From: Catenaria anguillulae PL171
Taxonomy: Eukaryota > Blastocladiomycota > Blastocladiomycetes > Blastocladiales > Catenariaceae
Assembly: GCA_002102555.1 (NCBI GenBank)
Contig: MCFL01000168.1
Coordinates: 1 to 53,697, forward strand
Reading direction: 5' to 3'
Length of the DNA: 53,697 bases
Shown one piece after another: positions 1 to 10,445 of the stretch (its first letter is position 1; every line of letters starts with the position of its first letter). The translations under genes were made by a program, and so were the position numbers. Under the pieces are notes generated by a model that saw only the letters and a list, made by a program, of their open reading frames with translations, was not told where the DNA came from and ran no database searches.

Positions 1-280
1 GTGTTGCTGCTGCTGCTGCTGCGGCGGCGGCGGCGGCGGCGGTGGCCGCAGTTCCTGCTGCGTTTGCGCCACAGGCTGAGCCAACGATGCCGGTCGACGG
101 CGCGTGCCCTTTGGCTTTTGACGCGGCGGCGTTGTAATGCTTGCCTGTGTTGACGACGAGGCTACGCTTGCAGGTGTGGTGATGGCTTGCAATGCCGTCA
201 GAGACGCGCTCCGGCGCAAGCGCTTGGTCGGCGGCGGCAACTCGATCGCGTCCGGCGAATGTGCTGCTGCTCCCGGCTCG

Positions 281-342
<62 letters not shown>

Positions 343-2603
343 ACCTGCGTTCGCCACATGAGGGCCGTCACTTGCTGGCTCGGCTCTTGATGCCGCCTGG
401 ACAGCCGCGGACGCCCCCAATCCTGAACCAGAAGCTGCAGCCGTGGCCGACCGTTTGCGTGATTGACCAGCCCGCTTTGTCTTTGGCGGCGGCATTACTG
501 GCGGCGGCATGGGCACATTTACCGCGCGCACATTGTCCGTTTCCTCACCCGCCTCTGCCACGGCCGCGGCCGTCGCGGCCATCACCTCGCCCAAATCGGG
601 CGGCACCGTTGACCCCCTGCGCCCATTCTTTGGCGTGACCCTGCCCTGCGCCACCAACCAATCCCATGTCTCCTTGACGTCCTTGCTGCTTGCTGCCTGT
701 GGTGCGACACGCATGCATAGCGTCTTCCATAGCTCCTGCCTATCCTGCTTGTTGCCTGCACACGACTTGATGGCTGCGCACACGCGCTGTTTGACGGGCA
801 ACGGGAACACAACCCGTGGGTTTCCGGACGGATGATCCTCGCCCGCATCTTCGCCACCCTCGTTCGTGGCAGTGGCGGTGGCACGTGCGCGGTTGTGAAT
901 CGCCCGCGCATAATCCCAAGTAGTCTCGAGCTCTTCCAAGTCTCTCAACACGGTCGCTGAATCCACGACACGGTAAACCTGTGCGCGCGAAATGCGAAAC
1001 TTTGTGCGAAAGTAGTCCTCGAGCGACATGTCGCGGCACTTGTACAACTTTTCTGCGACAATGGCCGACACGGCATTCACGGTGGCCTTGAAGGCACGCC
1101 GCTGTGCTGTAAAGTCGCGCATGTGCGGTGGAGCCGACAGTGCAGTCAAGTCAATGATGGATTCAAGATGTGTGAGGCGGTCGTTGAGGACAGAGGCCAG
1201 GCTCGTCGTGGGTAGTTGGTTCCCGTCGACAGCGCCGGTGGCCGCCGCGGTGGTAGTGGTGGTGAGGCCAGGGACCATGGATGAGGCACGAGGTGTGCGG
1301 CGGGAGGCTGACGAGCGGGCAGCGCGACGGCGGTTGGGCGTGGATTCAGGATCAGTGAAAATGTCGTCGTCATCGTCATCGTTGTTGTCTTCAGAAGAGG
1401 AGGAAGAAAGGTTGTCGTCCGTGTACTGAGGATGGGATATGTTGGAGATGTTGGGTGGAACTAGGGTCAGAGCGTCCGAGTTGGGTGAAGTGTCGGCCGA
1501 TGACGGGTACGATAGGTCATGGTCGTCTTCTGAAGCTTGACAGAGGGTGTAAGCACTCACTCGTAAAATGCGTGAAACAAGACAAATAGGTCAGATGCGA
1601 ACATACCCGATGTCGTTGATAAGCGCGTCACGCGTCGAATCCCGCGCCGGGTCTGGGCCGCCACAGGCAATGTTTGTTGACCATTAACCTGCTGCGTCGA
1701 TGATGCAGGCGGTTGTTGCTGCCGCATGGCCATGCGCCTCGTCACGGGTCCTCTCTTTCCAACCGTGCTTCCCTCTCCCGCCGCTGTCGCCACGGTCGGC
1801 CGACTGCCTTGTGGGTGCTCGGCTTCGAGCGAAGACGTGGATCCACTCTCATTCACTGCCCCTGGTGTCCCACGCGCGCGGCGGGCACCCTTGACCGAAG
1901 CGCCAAGCCCATCGGTTGAAACGGATGCGGATGCCCTTGCCATGGCATCGAGAAACACGGACGATGGCGGCAGCGTCGGTGGGCTAACTGCCCCACGCCG
2001 GTGGGCGTGCAAGACGAGCGGCGATGCGACATTCGAGTGGCCGTACTGCGGGGTCTGCATGCCCGATCCGGACGACGCCGAGGTTGTGCGCAAGCCGCCC
2101 GGTATGCTGCCCATCATGGGCGACAGCGCGTCAAAGTCTTCCCCGGCAGAGATGTGTCGGACGTGGTGGTGGGCCATTGAGTGGTCGTTGGGACCGAGAT
2201 AGCTGGGCATCATAATTGACGCGGGCTGGCTGGCAGCTGCTGCCAAGGACGAGGGTGCAAAGTAGGGTGGACAGTGCGGGTGGTGGTAAAGATCGGGTGG
2301 GCCGTACATGAGCATGGCCGGCGACATGGTTGTGGGCAAGACAGAGTCCTCATCACCGGTGGGTCCCGAGGGAATGCATGAGCCGAGGTCGGACCCGGAT
2401 AGCGAAGATAACGACGAGGACGAGCCAGGGACTTGGGTTCGAGGATCCTCTAGTACAGATTGGCTCGGTGCGCTGTCGCTGGCAGCAAGAAAAGCACGAC
2501 CGAGGGCGGCCAGCGCAGCGGCAGCATCAGAGGATCGCAGCGAGACGGTAGGTGTTGGGGCCGATGAGGATGACATCTGCGAATCGGAATCGGACGGGTC
2601 CAT
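1..2603 (-). CDS. Glutamine-rich putative DNA-binding protein (3' partial)
   Basis: No family recognised with certainty. Exon 1 runs 2603-1607 and ends in a split codon. The intron has donor GTATGT, and exon 2 resumes at 1529 (or six bases earlier, in the same frame) and stays open to the window edge, so the C-terminus is missing (at least 842 residues seen). The N-terminal third is Ser/Pro/Ala-rich and low in complexity. After an acidic Ser/Asp patch and basic stretches comes the most ordered part, encoded around 910-1110: a helical segment followed by MSLEDYFRTKFRISRAQVYR, which has the spacing of a helix-turn-helix of the kind seen in bacterial ParB/KorB-like proteins. A second basic helical block follows (about 660-800), then a Pro-rich linker, about 20 consecutive Gln (283-342) and a Pro/Gln run at the edge. 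I infer a nuclear regulator. Start chosen as the first ATG before an Asp/Ser-rich N-terminus. Confidence 0.6.
283..342. repeat. CTG/CAG trinucleotide repeat, 20 units
   Basis: Twenty uninterrupted CTG units. On the minus strand they are CAG codons in the frame of the surrounding gene and encode polyglutamine. A second impure CTG/CGG run at 4-42 encodes Gln then Pro in the same frame. Such runs commonly vary in length between strains. Confidence 0.95.
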
Positions 2604-4506
2604 GGCTGATGTTGAAGAGGGAATGAGGTTTGAGCAGTTCGTTTTGGACCGTGCAAGAGGCGTTGAATGAGCGTGGGAACTCGACTTGGGCTTTGGGAAT
2701 CTGCACGGAGCGCGAGAGACGCGTGTACCCCAGTTTAACCGTGACAGCCGAGAATCAGTATCTCATCATGCAGAGGCAAACCAAGGAGCCGACCGAAAGT
2801 GTCCCAAGGCGTACCTTTCTTTGTGTTCAATCAATGGGTTTGGTATCTGGTCGCTTCTTGTGGGAGTCTTGGGGTGCCGCGGTTGCACGTCTGCTGGGCG
2901 CCTGCCAGGCGGGGAACAGATTTGTCCACGAGCGTGCTGGCAATCCGAGATCTTGCTGCAGGTGAGGTGACGGCAGGCTCGGACGTTGAGGCACGGTCGT
3001 GCTCGACAAGGGCAGCAGGAGCACTGCTGCCGTTGCTATTAAAATTTCCTTGGGTTTCTCGATCGGGAAATGAACTTGCCAGTGCGGTCGAGAGCGGGTC
3101 GTCCCAAGAACACGAGCCCGCAAAATTGTCGTTGACGGCGGCGAGACGTGAGATTGAGGGCGTGATCACCTCACCTCGCGTGAGAAACGAATAAAGCGCA
3201 CGGAAACGCCGCGATCGGCGAAAAAAAGTCGGGTGTCAAAGGGGTTGGTGGGGTTGGTGGAGGTTTGGCCATAGGCGGCTGTCCGGGGTGACGCAACAGT
3301 CGACTGCCACTTGCCCCGTGACATGGGCTCCTGCAAAGGTCTCAACAACGACCCTGCAAAGGCGGAGCGGTGCGCCGCTGCCAGCACGGCGCTATGAATC
3401 GGGTCGAAGGAACTGTGGCCAGCCTGCGCGATTACCACGTACCTTGGCGTGGAGGGCAAATACAGCGTTTCACATGCAAGTGGTTGTGGCAGGACGCGGA
3501 ACGTGAGACGTGCCACAGTCGGACGGAGAGTCTGGCCCAATCTCCTTGGGACTATTCGCTGAGTCGTTATGTACACACGGCGAGGATGAAATCGAGGGGT
3601 ATGGTATCAACGAAGGGGTGCATGGGATATTGAATTTGCCGGCCAGATTCCTTGTGGTTTGGTGCCAGGAAATCTTGCAGGGTATGCGCGCGACTCTCGA
3701 CAAAGAGTATCAAGCTTGGTCACTCGTTAGACATGGTCGAAGAAACTGGTGCCAGCAGGGTGACAGTGACGTCGCGGGTGAGTCTGTGCTTCTGCTGGAG
3801 CAATTGTGATTGCAGGCTAATCGCCTGAGGAGGTTTGGTGGCGTTGCGCATCTTTGTGCAGAGCAGAGCTCACTTTGGAGACGCAGTGGAGACATATGTG
3901 AGAGTTTGGCTCCACATTTTGTCTCCGCTGCCATACAAGCAGGTTGCAAACTCGACACAACCGCACACAAGTATGCACCGCCACCAGTTCAAGGGGCAAG
4001 GATGCAAGGCATTGACATCGGCAACGGCCCACGAGTCCGGTACGATCACCGCATCACTTGCAGTTGAACGGTTGAACGCTGCCCCGGTCAAATCCAAGAG
4101 GCGAAGATCTGGCGGTTAATCCCCAGTACAGGATGAATACATGTCGGTCATCAGAAGCTGTCGTTATTTCGCCTCCGACCTGGCAGGTCGGCGGTCGGTT
4201 TGCGATTCAGCTCGGCTCAGCCGGGCAAAGTGCCAAAGAACACGCACCAAGCACGTGAGGCATGTATGTAAGCCGTCTCGCGTTTTGCGTGCTGATCGAA
4301 CGATGATGATGATTGATGAGTGAGCAAGGAGCACGGCCGACCGCTCCGGCGGCGACTGTGTGTGCTTGGCGGGTACAAATACCTTGGCCGCCCCCTTGCT
4401 CTCCCTTCTCTCTCACGTCAAGACCCAAAAAGTCAAAGCTCATTTACTGCTCTGTATCATTTGCTTGCAACCCACCAACGAAACCAAACCAAAACCAACC
4501 ATCACC
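2604..4506. other. Intergenic region between divergent genes
   Basis: About 1.9 kb between the starts of the glutamine-rich gene and thioredoxin. Overlapping open frames occur on both strands, but none has recognisable domains or convincing splice structure. The best is a minus-strand frame at 2831-3169 (Ser/Ala-rich, 112 codons), which could be a small hypothetical gene or an upstream exon; I rate it at about 0.2. The part next to 4506 presumably holds the thioredoxin promoter and leader. Confidence 0.5.
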
Positions 4507-5263
4507 ATGCCCGTCATCCAAGTTCAATCGACCGAGGAGTTCAAGAAGCACATTGCCGGCTCCAAGCTCGTACGCACTCCTGTTCTCGCTTTCTACGCCA
4601 CGCCGCATCATGTCACTGCTTGCCGAAGCCCGTCACCGCGCCCAATGCTGCCCGGCATCGGCGCAGCAAGTTTCGTGGTGTTGCGGGCAGCCGGCACGAG
4701 CTGATCCGGACACCGTTTAGTCGTCACTCACGCACCGATCGATTTACATGATAAACTAACCACTTGCCCCTTCTCCTCCTCACCGCCCTCTGATCCCGGA
4801 TTCATAGGTCGTTGTTGACGTATGTGCCCAAAATGCTTGCACCGCGCGTTTTCGCTGGTTTGCTCACCAACCATGACTCGTCTTGACAGTTTTACGCTAC
4901 GTGGTGTGGCCCATGCAAGGTAAAATACGATTTTCAGCCCCCGGAAAGCGTGCGCCATTGTTGACCACCCGTATCCTTTTCTTCGTTTAGGTCATTGCCC
5001 CTAAGTTTGCCACCTTCTCGGACCAGTTCGACGGTGTCTTCCTCAAGGTCGATGTTGATGAGCTCGGCGTACGTCGATTGATTCCTTACGATGAAGCTGC
5101 ACATGGCATACTGACCATCTGTTCACGTTAACAGGAAGTTGCCCAAACTGCCGGTATCTCGGCCATGCCCACCTTCCACTTGTACAAGAATGGTAACAAG
5201 GTTGCCGAGCTTGTCGGTGCCGATGCCAAGAAGCTTGAGCAGCTCATTGCCGACAACATCTAA
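4507..5263 (+). CDS. trx1: Thioredoxin
   Basis: Small cytosolic protein-disulfide reductase that passes electrons from thioredoxin reductase to targets such as ribonucleotide reductase and peroxiredoxins. Five exons: 4507-4569, 4808-4819, 4890-4919, 4991-5068 and 5135-5263, every junction in phase 0 with GT-AG borders. Together they give 103 residues, the usual length. Exon 2 is only 12 bases (Val-Val-Val-Asp) and exon 3 carries the active site FYATWCGPCK. The cis-proline loop (AMPTFHLYKNG) is intact in exon 5, as is the buried Asp before the active site. No targeting extension is visible, so cytosol/nucleus is expected. Start is the first ATG, directly followed by the conserved beta-1 strand PVIQVQS. 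Gene structure is secure because the joined protein matches the family without gaps. Confidence 0.97.
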
Positions 5264-5544
5264 TCGGAAGTGTTCAGTGGTGTGCATGCTTGTCTCCTGA
5301 GCTGTCCCGAGGTTGTTTCTTTTGAATGAATGCGCTTTGTCATGACCAGTTTCTTTCGTTGTTGCAATGTGACAGTGTGCGAGCTTGATGCCTTTTGAAG
5401 GTATATGTCGGCCAGCATCGGGACTGCTCTCAGGCTGCTTTTGTGAGACTTGAAGGACGGTGGTGACAATGACATTCAGATAACGACGGTGTCCCGCTCG
5501 GTGGCAGCGCCGAGCAGTTACGAGTTGAAAGATACAAGATTCCC

Positions 5545-7492
5545 ATGAAACGTGCCATCATGTCAGCCAACGCAACCAATTCTCCAGAGCCAGTACCCTC
5601 GCCTGACATAGGTCCCGGCGCGGGAGCAGCCGCCAGTTCGTCGTCCTCGGCGTCACCGCCAACCACGCGATCAACAAATCCCAACGCGAACGCGGCCGAT
5701 GTCGCACTCGCGCCGGCGCTGCCCGCAGCCCAAGTGCCGCTGTTGTCGACCGTCTCACCATCGAGTTCTTCAAGAGGACCGCTGCGATATGCATACCTCG
5801 TGTTCTGCGCACTTACAGGCAGTGTTGGATTCTTCATGTTCGGCTACTACTTGGGGTCTGTTTTCCATTCCATTCCGTTCCCAAGAGTGCCGTCGCTTTG
5901 CTCTCACCGCGATTACCGTGACGGGCGTTTCCGGATGTTGACAGCCAACTCAACTCCATCTCTCTCCTACTGCCCTGCGCCCTACCGACCGTCTCTCCGG
6001 ACCGCAACACCCCCTTCCTCGGCCTCACACTACCCGAATGCATCTCCATGTCCAAGGTCCAATTCTCCTTTGCTAATGCAATCTTTGCGCTCGCCGGCAC
6101 GGTAGGTGCCATCCTAGCCGGGCCGTTCACCTCGCGCTACGGCCGCATTCGCACAATGCAACTGCTCTTGATCCCATTCGTGCTTGCGCCGATTGCCCTG
6201 ACGCTGGCCAACTCGTACGCGTGGCTGCTGGTCGGCCGCGTGCTCGCGGGCATTGGTACGGGCGGATCGGCCACAGTGGTGCCCGTGTACTTGTCCGAGA
6301 TCTCTCCGCCCAGGTTGCGCGGGACCGTGGGCAACTTGTCGTCGGCGTACATTGCCATTGGATTGGCAATTGCGAGTTTAACGGGGTATTATTGGAGTGC
6401 AGAAGCGCCCACGTGGAGGTGGATCTTGGCGCTGCCGTTGGCCGTGGCGGTTGGGCAGCTGGTATTGTTGCCGTGTGCGCAGAGTCGCCAGTGTGGTTGA
6501 AGGAACATGGAAAGGGCGTCGAGGCACGGAACGTGAGGAGGAGGCTCGGTCATGACTTGGTGCGTGAGGGCGGCGACAATGACGACGAGGGGGCTGAGGG
6601 AGAGGTGGAGAGTACCGTGAGAATTGGTCAGCCGTCAAGTACATCCGGATCAAGCAGCAACCATCCAGAAGGTGACATTGAGATGGAAGAAGGTGAAGCC
6701 AAATCATCGTCCATCCGCCACAACACGGACACGACCACGGCGACGACGAGTCCGGTTCCCATCCTCAGCCCCGCTCCCACGCCGGTCTCAGTGTGGACCT
6801 TCCTAACCGACCCGCAGCACCGTCGCTCTCTCGCCATTCTCGTTATTGCCCATGCCAGCCAGCAGCTCTCCGGCATCAATGCCTACTTTGTCTATTCCTT
6901 CTTTATCCTGACGCTCATTTTCTCTCCTGCCGACGCAAATCTCTTTTATCTCATTCTGGCATTTTACAACATACCAATCAACTATTTCCCGGGTCTCGTT
7001 ATCGACAAGTTTGGCCGACGCCCGCTCATTCTCTTTGCCATGATTGGCATGTCCGTATCGGCCATGCTCTTCACCGTGTCGGTCATTATCAAGGTGCCCG
7101 TGCTTACCATGATCACATTTGTGGCTGCAGTCACCATTTTTGCCGTGGGCTTGTCAAACGTGCCTTTCATTTTGATGGCCGAGGTCGTCGAGCCCGTGGC
7201 CGTGGGTGCCGCGGCAACCGTGTCGCAGGTTGTCAATACGCTTGCACAGTTTGTGATTCTGTTTGTGTTTCCCATCCTGCTCGATGCCATTGGGTCCTAC
7301 ACGTTTCTGTTTTTTACTGTGTATTTGGCGGTGGCGGCGATCGCGCTGGCGGTGGTGTTGCCAGAGACGAAGGGGAGGTCGCCGCAGGAAGTGGTGGGCG
7401 AGTTGAGGGCGAGGCAGGGTATGGGGTGGTGGCCGAGGAGTCGAGGAGCAGCCGCGAGAGTGCTGCAGGTAAGCCCTGATGGGAACGCATGA
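5545..7492 (+). CDS. MFS sugar-porter family transporter (one-base frame change)
   Basis: Probable plasma-membrane hexose or polyol transporter of the GLUT/sugar-porter branch of the major facilitator superfamily. Exon 1 is 5545-5855, intron 5856-5944, exon 2 to 7492; about 619 residues if the two frames are one gene. Seen in order: Ser/Ala-rich cytosolic N-terminus, TM1 ending GFFMFGYYLG, the loop-2 motif RYGRIRT, GRVLAGIGTGG and the VYLSEISPPRLRG motif, a PESP-like ESPVWL after TM6, a long acidic central loop (about 100 residues), QQLSGINAYF of TM7, DKFGRRP, and the closing LPETKGRSPQEV. The frame changes by one base near 6463-6475, exactly before ESPVWL, with no plausible intron; a missing base in the sequence is the simplest reading. 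Start could also be the ATG at 5560. Confidence 0.88.
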
Positions 7493-7675
7493 CGAGCAGT
7501 GTGTCATATGAGTTGGTTTGTCATTGTTTTTGGTTCATTTCATTCTTCCACATTTCTATTTTCTCGGTATACAATCCATATACCCCTCGCATTTGAATGA
7601 TGACGCAAACAAACACTTCAAGTGGGCCACGCCCACACTCTTCCTTGGGTAAGATTCCAGGTTGCGCCAACAAGA

Positions 7676-9080
7676 CTACTCTGCCTTTTCGGCTGCAACT
7701 GCCGCCGCTGCGGCTGCTAGTCCCGTCGACCCGCTCTCCTTCATTGTCCGCGACACCTTCTTGAACATTGGCATTTGTCGAAGCACGGTTTGACAGACTT
7801 GATTCGTCAGCGCAAATACGGGCAAGCGCGGGACAATGGCCGCGGCGATTGGGTCAACATTTTTGCTCGTGGAAGTGGACAGCCCGCGTGACTTTGGCTC
7901 AAGACTGCGCGTCGACTCGGTCGGAGATGTGGGCGAGCGCATGACGCCGTGCTTGTGGTCGGTAGGTGGGGTGGTGAGCGTTGCCGTGATAATGTACTGC
8001 GGACGAGCGTGGGTTAGGCATGCCTTGGAGACCCAGAGAGAAGAAGAATACTGAGAGTACCAATGGGAACAGGACGGCAAACACGCCGCTCGACACAACC
8101 GAGCTTGCATAAAACGTCAAGGCGGTTGTGGGCAACCCAAAACCCAAATAATACGGCCACTGGTCCTCAATGTGTCGCAACCGATGCTCCAAGCTCCAGC
8201 CCTTTTGCACCCACTTGTACTCGAAACAATACATTGCGTTCTGCCAACATGTCATGATAAAGCTCGTGACAGGTCCCAATGCGGGCGCAACGTATGCCGC
8301 CATGGCAAGCGACAAGTGCACGACGCACAACAGGCCGCGATACAGTTCGTCGACAATGGTGCGTTTGAGTTTGTTGCGTACAGACATGGGCGGGGCATCG
8401 AGGCCTGGTTGGCCCTGTGTGCGGAGCTGTGCTGAGCGGATATCGAGAGCGCGGTCGGCAATGTCTTGGTACCACATGGAGTTGAGGACAAAAGAGAGGG
8501 CGTACACTGGGTACACCCAGAAAACCTGGTGGCTCGGGAAATAAGCTGGTAAGGACTGCATCATAATCACCTCCACGGTGAGGATTCAAGAGGCACGTAC
8601 ATGGAAGAGAGCCCAAAGGACCCGATCCACAGTTTCAAATGCCTTATCATCTTCGCGACTGGTCGTCCACGCAAAAATGCTCCCGACAATCCCATTCACC
8701 ACGAGCCGGTAAAAGGCAATGCTACCCAGCAGCAGTAATCCGTTGAGCACAAAGCACTTGACGGCGGCCGCCTGGATCTTTTTCGACGACGACGCGATTA
8801 CGAGCGCGGTCGGCACGTTGATGGTGGCATCCATGAGCCCGCGGAGCATCAGAGTGCGGATATTGGTGATGGCTTCGTTGAAGCTGGGCATCGGGGTCGG
8901 TGGTGTGGACTCGTCATCGGACGAAGAGTCGGAGGATGAAGTGGACGCAGATCTGTTGCGTGGTGTAGAAGCAGTCGCGCGAGCTTTGCGCGAGCCTGAC
9001 GAGGCAGAGGCGTCGGCGGAGCGGCCACGCGAGGTGGACAGGGTAGGGTCCGGGTCCGGGGTCGTTGCTGTCGTTGCCAT
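7676..9080 (-). CDS. EI24 (etoposide-induced 2.4) family ER membrane protein
   Basis: Multi-pass ER membrane protein of the EI24 family, linked in animals to autophagy and import of cargo. Exons 9080-8601, 8525-8061 and 7996-7676, introns 75 and 64 bases, all phase 0; 421 residues. The N-terminal 65 residues are a disordered Ser/Thr tail. Then come a hydrophobic helix (FVLNGLLLLGSIAFYRLVVN) and, across the first splice junction, the family hallmark with the form VYPVYALSFVLNSMWYQDIA, which closely follows the animal WVLPLFVLSK...IWFQDIADLAF segment. Further hydrophobic segments follow, then a variable C-terminus ending in Ala/Glu. The in-register fit of the hallmark across the junction supports the intron call. 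It lies tail-to-tail with the sugar transporter, with 183 bases between the coding ends. Confidence 0.87.
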
Positions 9081-9803
9081 GATATTGCGCGATGTTTCTT
9101 AGTACCGCATTGGTGACATATAGGTGACTGACAGCCTTTCACATATTCATTCTTAACCCGAAACCACGGCGATCCGCGTTTGAGAAGGTGGCGTTGACCA
9201 CAGGCGCCAATGCCATCAGGCAATGAGGACGTCGGAAAGTTGGGGATTCGAAATTGATGCCTTTTTCGGCTGCTTTTCAATCAGAGAACCGATATAGCGT
9301 CTAACTCCCCTCTGATGAAAAGCCACCTGGTTGCAGGCCCGGCCGCAGAATCGGGCCACTGCTCGCCACCCCAAGCGCAGGATGGCGAGGCTCGCTGAGC
9401 AACCATGTGGCAAGGCCGCAACGGAACCGTTAGCGGGCCGACGACGGTGGCAGAGTTCGAAGCGGCCAAATGCGCTTCAGAATGGTCATGTCGCTGATTG
9501 CGCTAGGCTCCGAGGGTTCTGGAGGTATTTTTTCTCAAGGCTCAAACGCTGTTGTCGATCGTTCCCAACCCCATGTCCGATTCACGTCCGACGTATCCGC
9601 TGTGCTACGAGGTCCCAAAACAGAAAATTGGCAGATTCAATCGATTGACTCCACTTGATGGTTGGGTGTCATGTTCAACTGACTCCGCGGCAGTCCAGTG
9701 CCCCATCCGTGTGTCATACGAATTGACCCTTTAATGTGCTCACTGTTTGCGGTTGGCATTCACGTGTGAGTCCGGGCAATTCTGATTCCCAGTACAACAA
9801 CAC
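9081..9803. other. Intergenic, upstream of EI24-like gene and tRNA
   Basis: No convincing coding frame. Presumably carries the EI24-like promoter at its left end; the last bases (9796-9803, AACAACAC) are shared with the leader of the second tRNA-Arg copy. Confidence 0.5.
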
Positions 9804-9876
9804 GGTCCCGTGGGCCAGGGGCTAAGGCGCCTGACTACGGATCAGGAGATCGGAGGTTCAAATCCTCCCGGGATCG
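9804..9876 (+). tRNA. tRNA-Arg (anticodon ACG), copy 1
   Basis: 73 bases without intron. Acceptor GGTCCCG pairs with CGGGATC (one G-T pair), anticodon stem CCTGA/TCAGG holds loop CTACGGA with anticodon ACG, and T-arm is GGAGG-TTCAAAT-CCTCC. ACG read as ICG would decode CGU, CGC and CGA. The D-arm is unusual: base 11 is G where the expected partner at 24 is also G, so the three-pair D-stem has a mismatch. A second copy at 27781 differs only in this arm. A T4 pol III terminator lies 11 bases downstream. Confidence 0.93.
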
Positions 9877-10445
9877 GTTTCTCCCCTTTTGCCTATTGTA
9901 CATTCTCTCATTTTCCCTCCTCAACTCTTTCCCTATGCCTCATCCACGTTTTCATTCAAATAGTAAGGATTTACGGCGAGAATTGACCCAGGTACGCGCG
10001 GTGTTGACGTCAAAAGAGGCACTTTCTGACCTGCGGTTGTGTTGGGTGGGACGAAAGCACGCAGCCCGCCGAAAACTGATTAACCGCGCCAGCTCTTCCA
10101 CAGGCTGTTCCGTCAGGTTTGGTGCCGCATGTATGTTGTATAGGTACGGTACCATGCGCCCGAACTGGTTCTGCAAACAGGTTCAAACAAACGTATGGCA
10201 GCCCCAACCACGCGTATGCATGAACGGTCAACTAGTGCGGTCGACATCCCTCGCCATGATTCGTCTCGTAGAGACCTCGAGCAAAATGTCCAGATGGAAA
10301 ACATGCCATTCAAAATGGAGCAACAAGCACCGTCCCATAGTACCGAAAGGATTGCGTCCACACAACCCCAACTCGTGCAGGACTGCGTCCCGTTCCCGAT
10401 CAGCCGCGACTCCCAAACTCTTCACGCCAAAAATATTGACTCGGA
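9877..10445. other. Intergenic between tRNA and ABC transporter
   Basis: No supported gene. A plus-strand frame runs through it toward the ABC gene but has no ATG at its beginning, no domain and a different frame from the transporter. Likely tRNA trailer plus ABC promoter and leader. Confidence 0.5.
9887..9890 (+). terminator. Pol III oligo-T terminator of tRNA-Arg copy 1
   Basis: First run of four T after the tRNA 3' end. Confidence 0.6.

Noticed and set aside
137-638. Plus-strand frames with runs of Cys, Leu or Ala
   Set aside because: Other frames of the CTG repeat that encodes polyglutamine on the minus strand.
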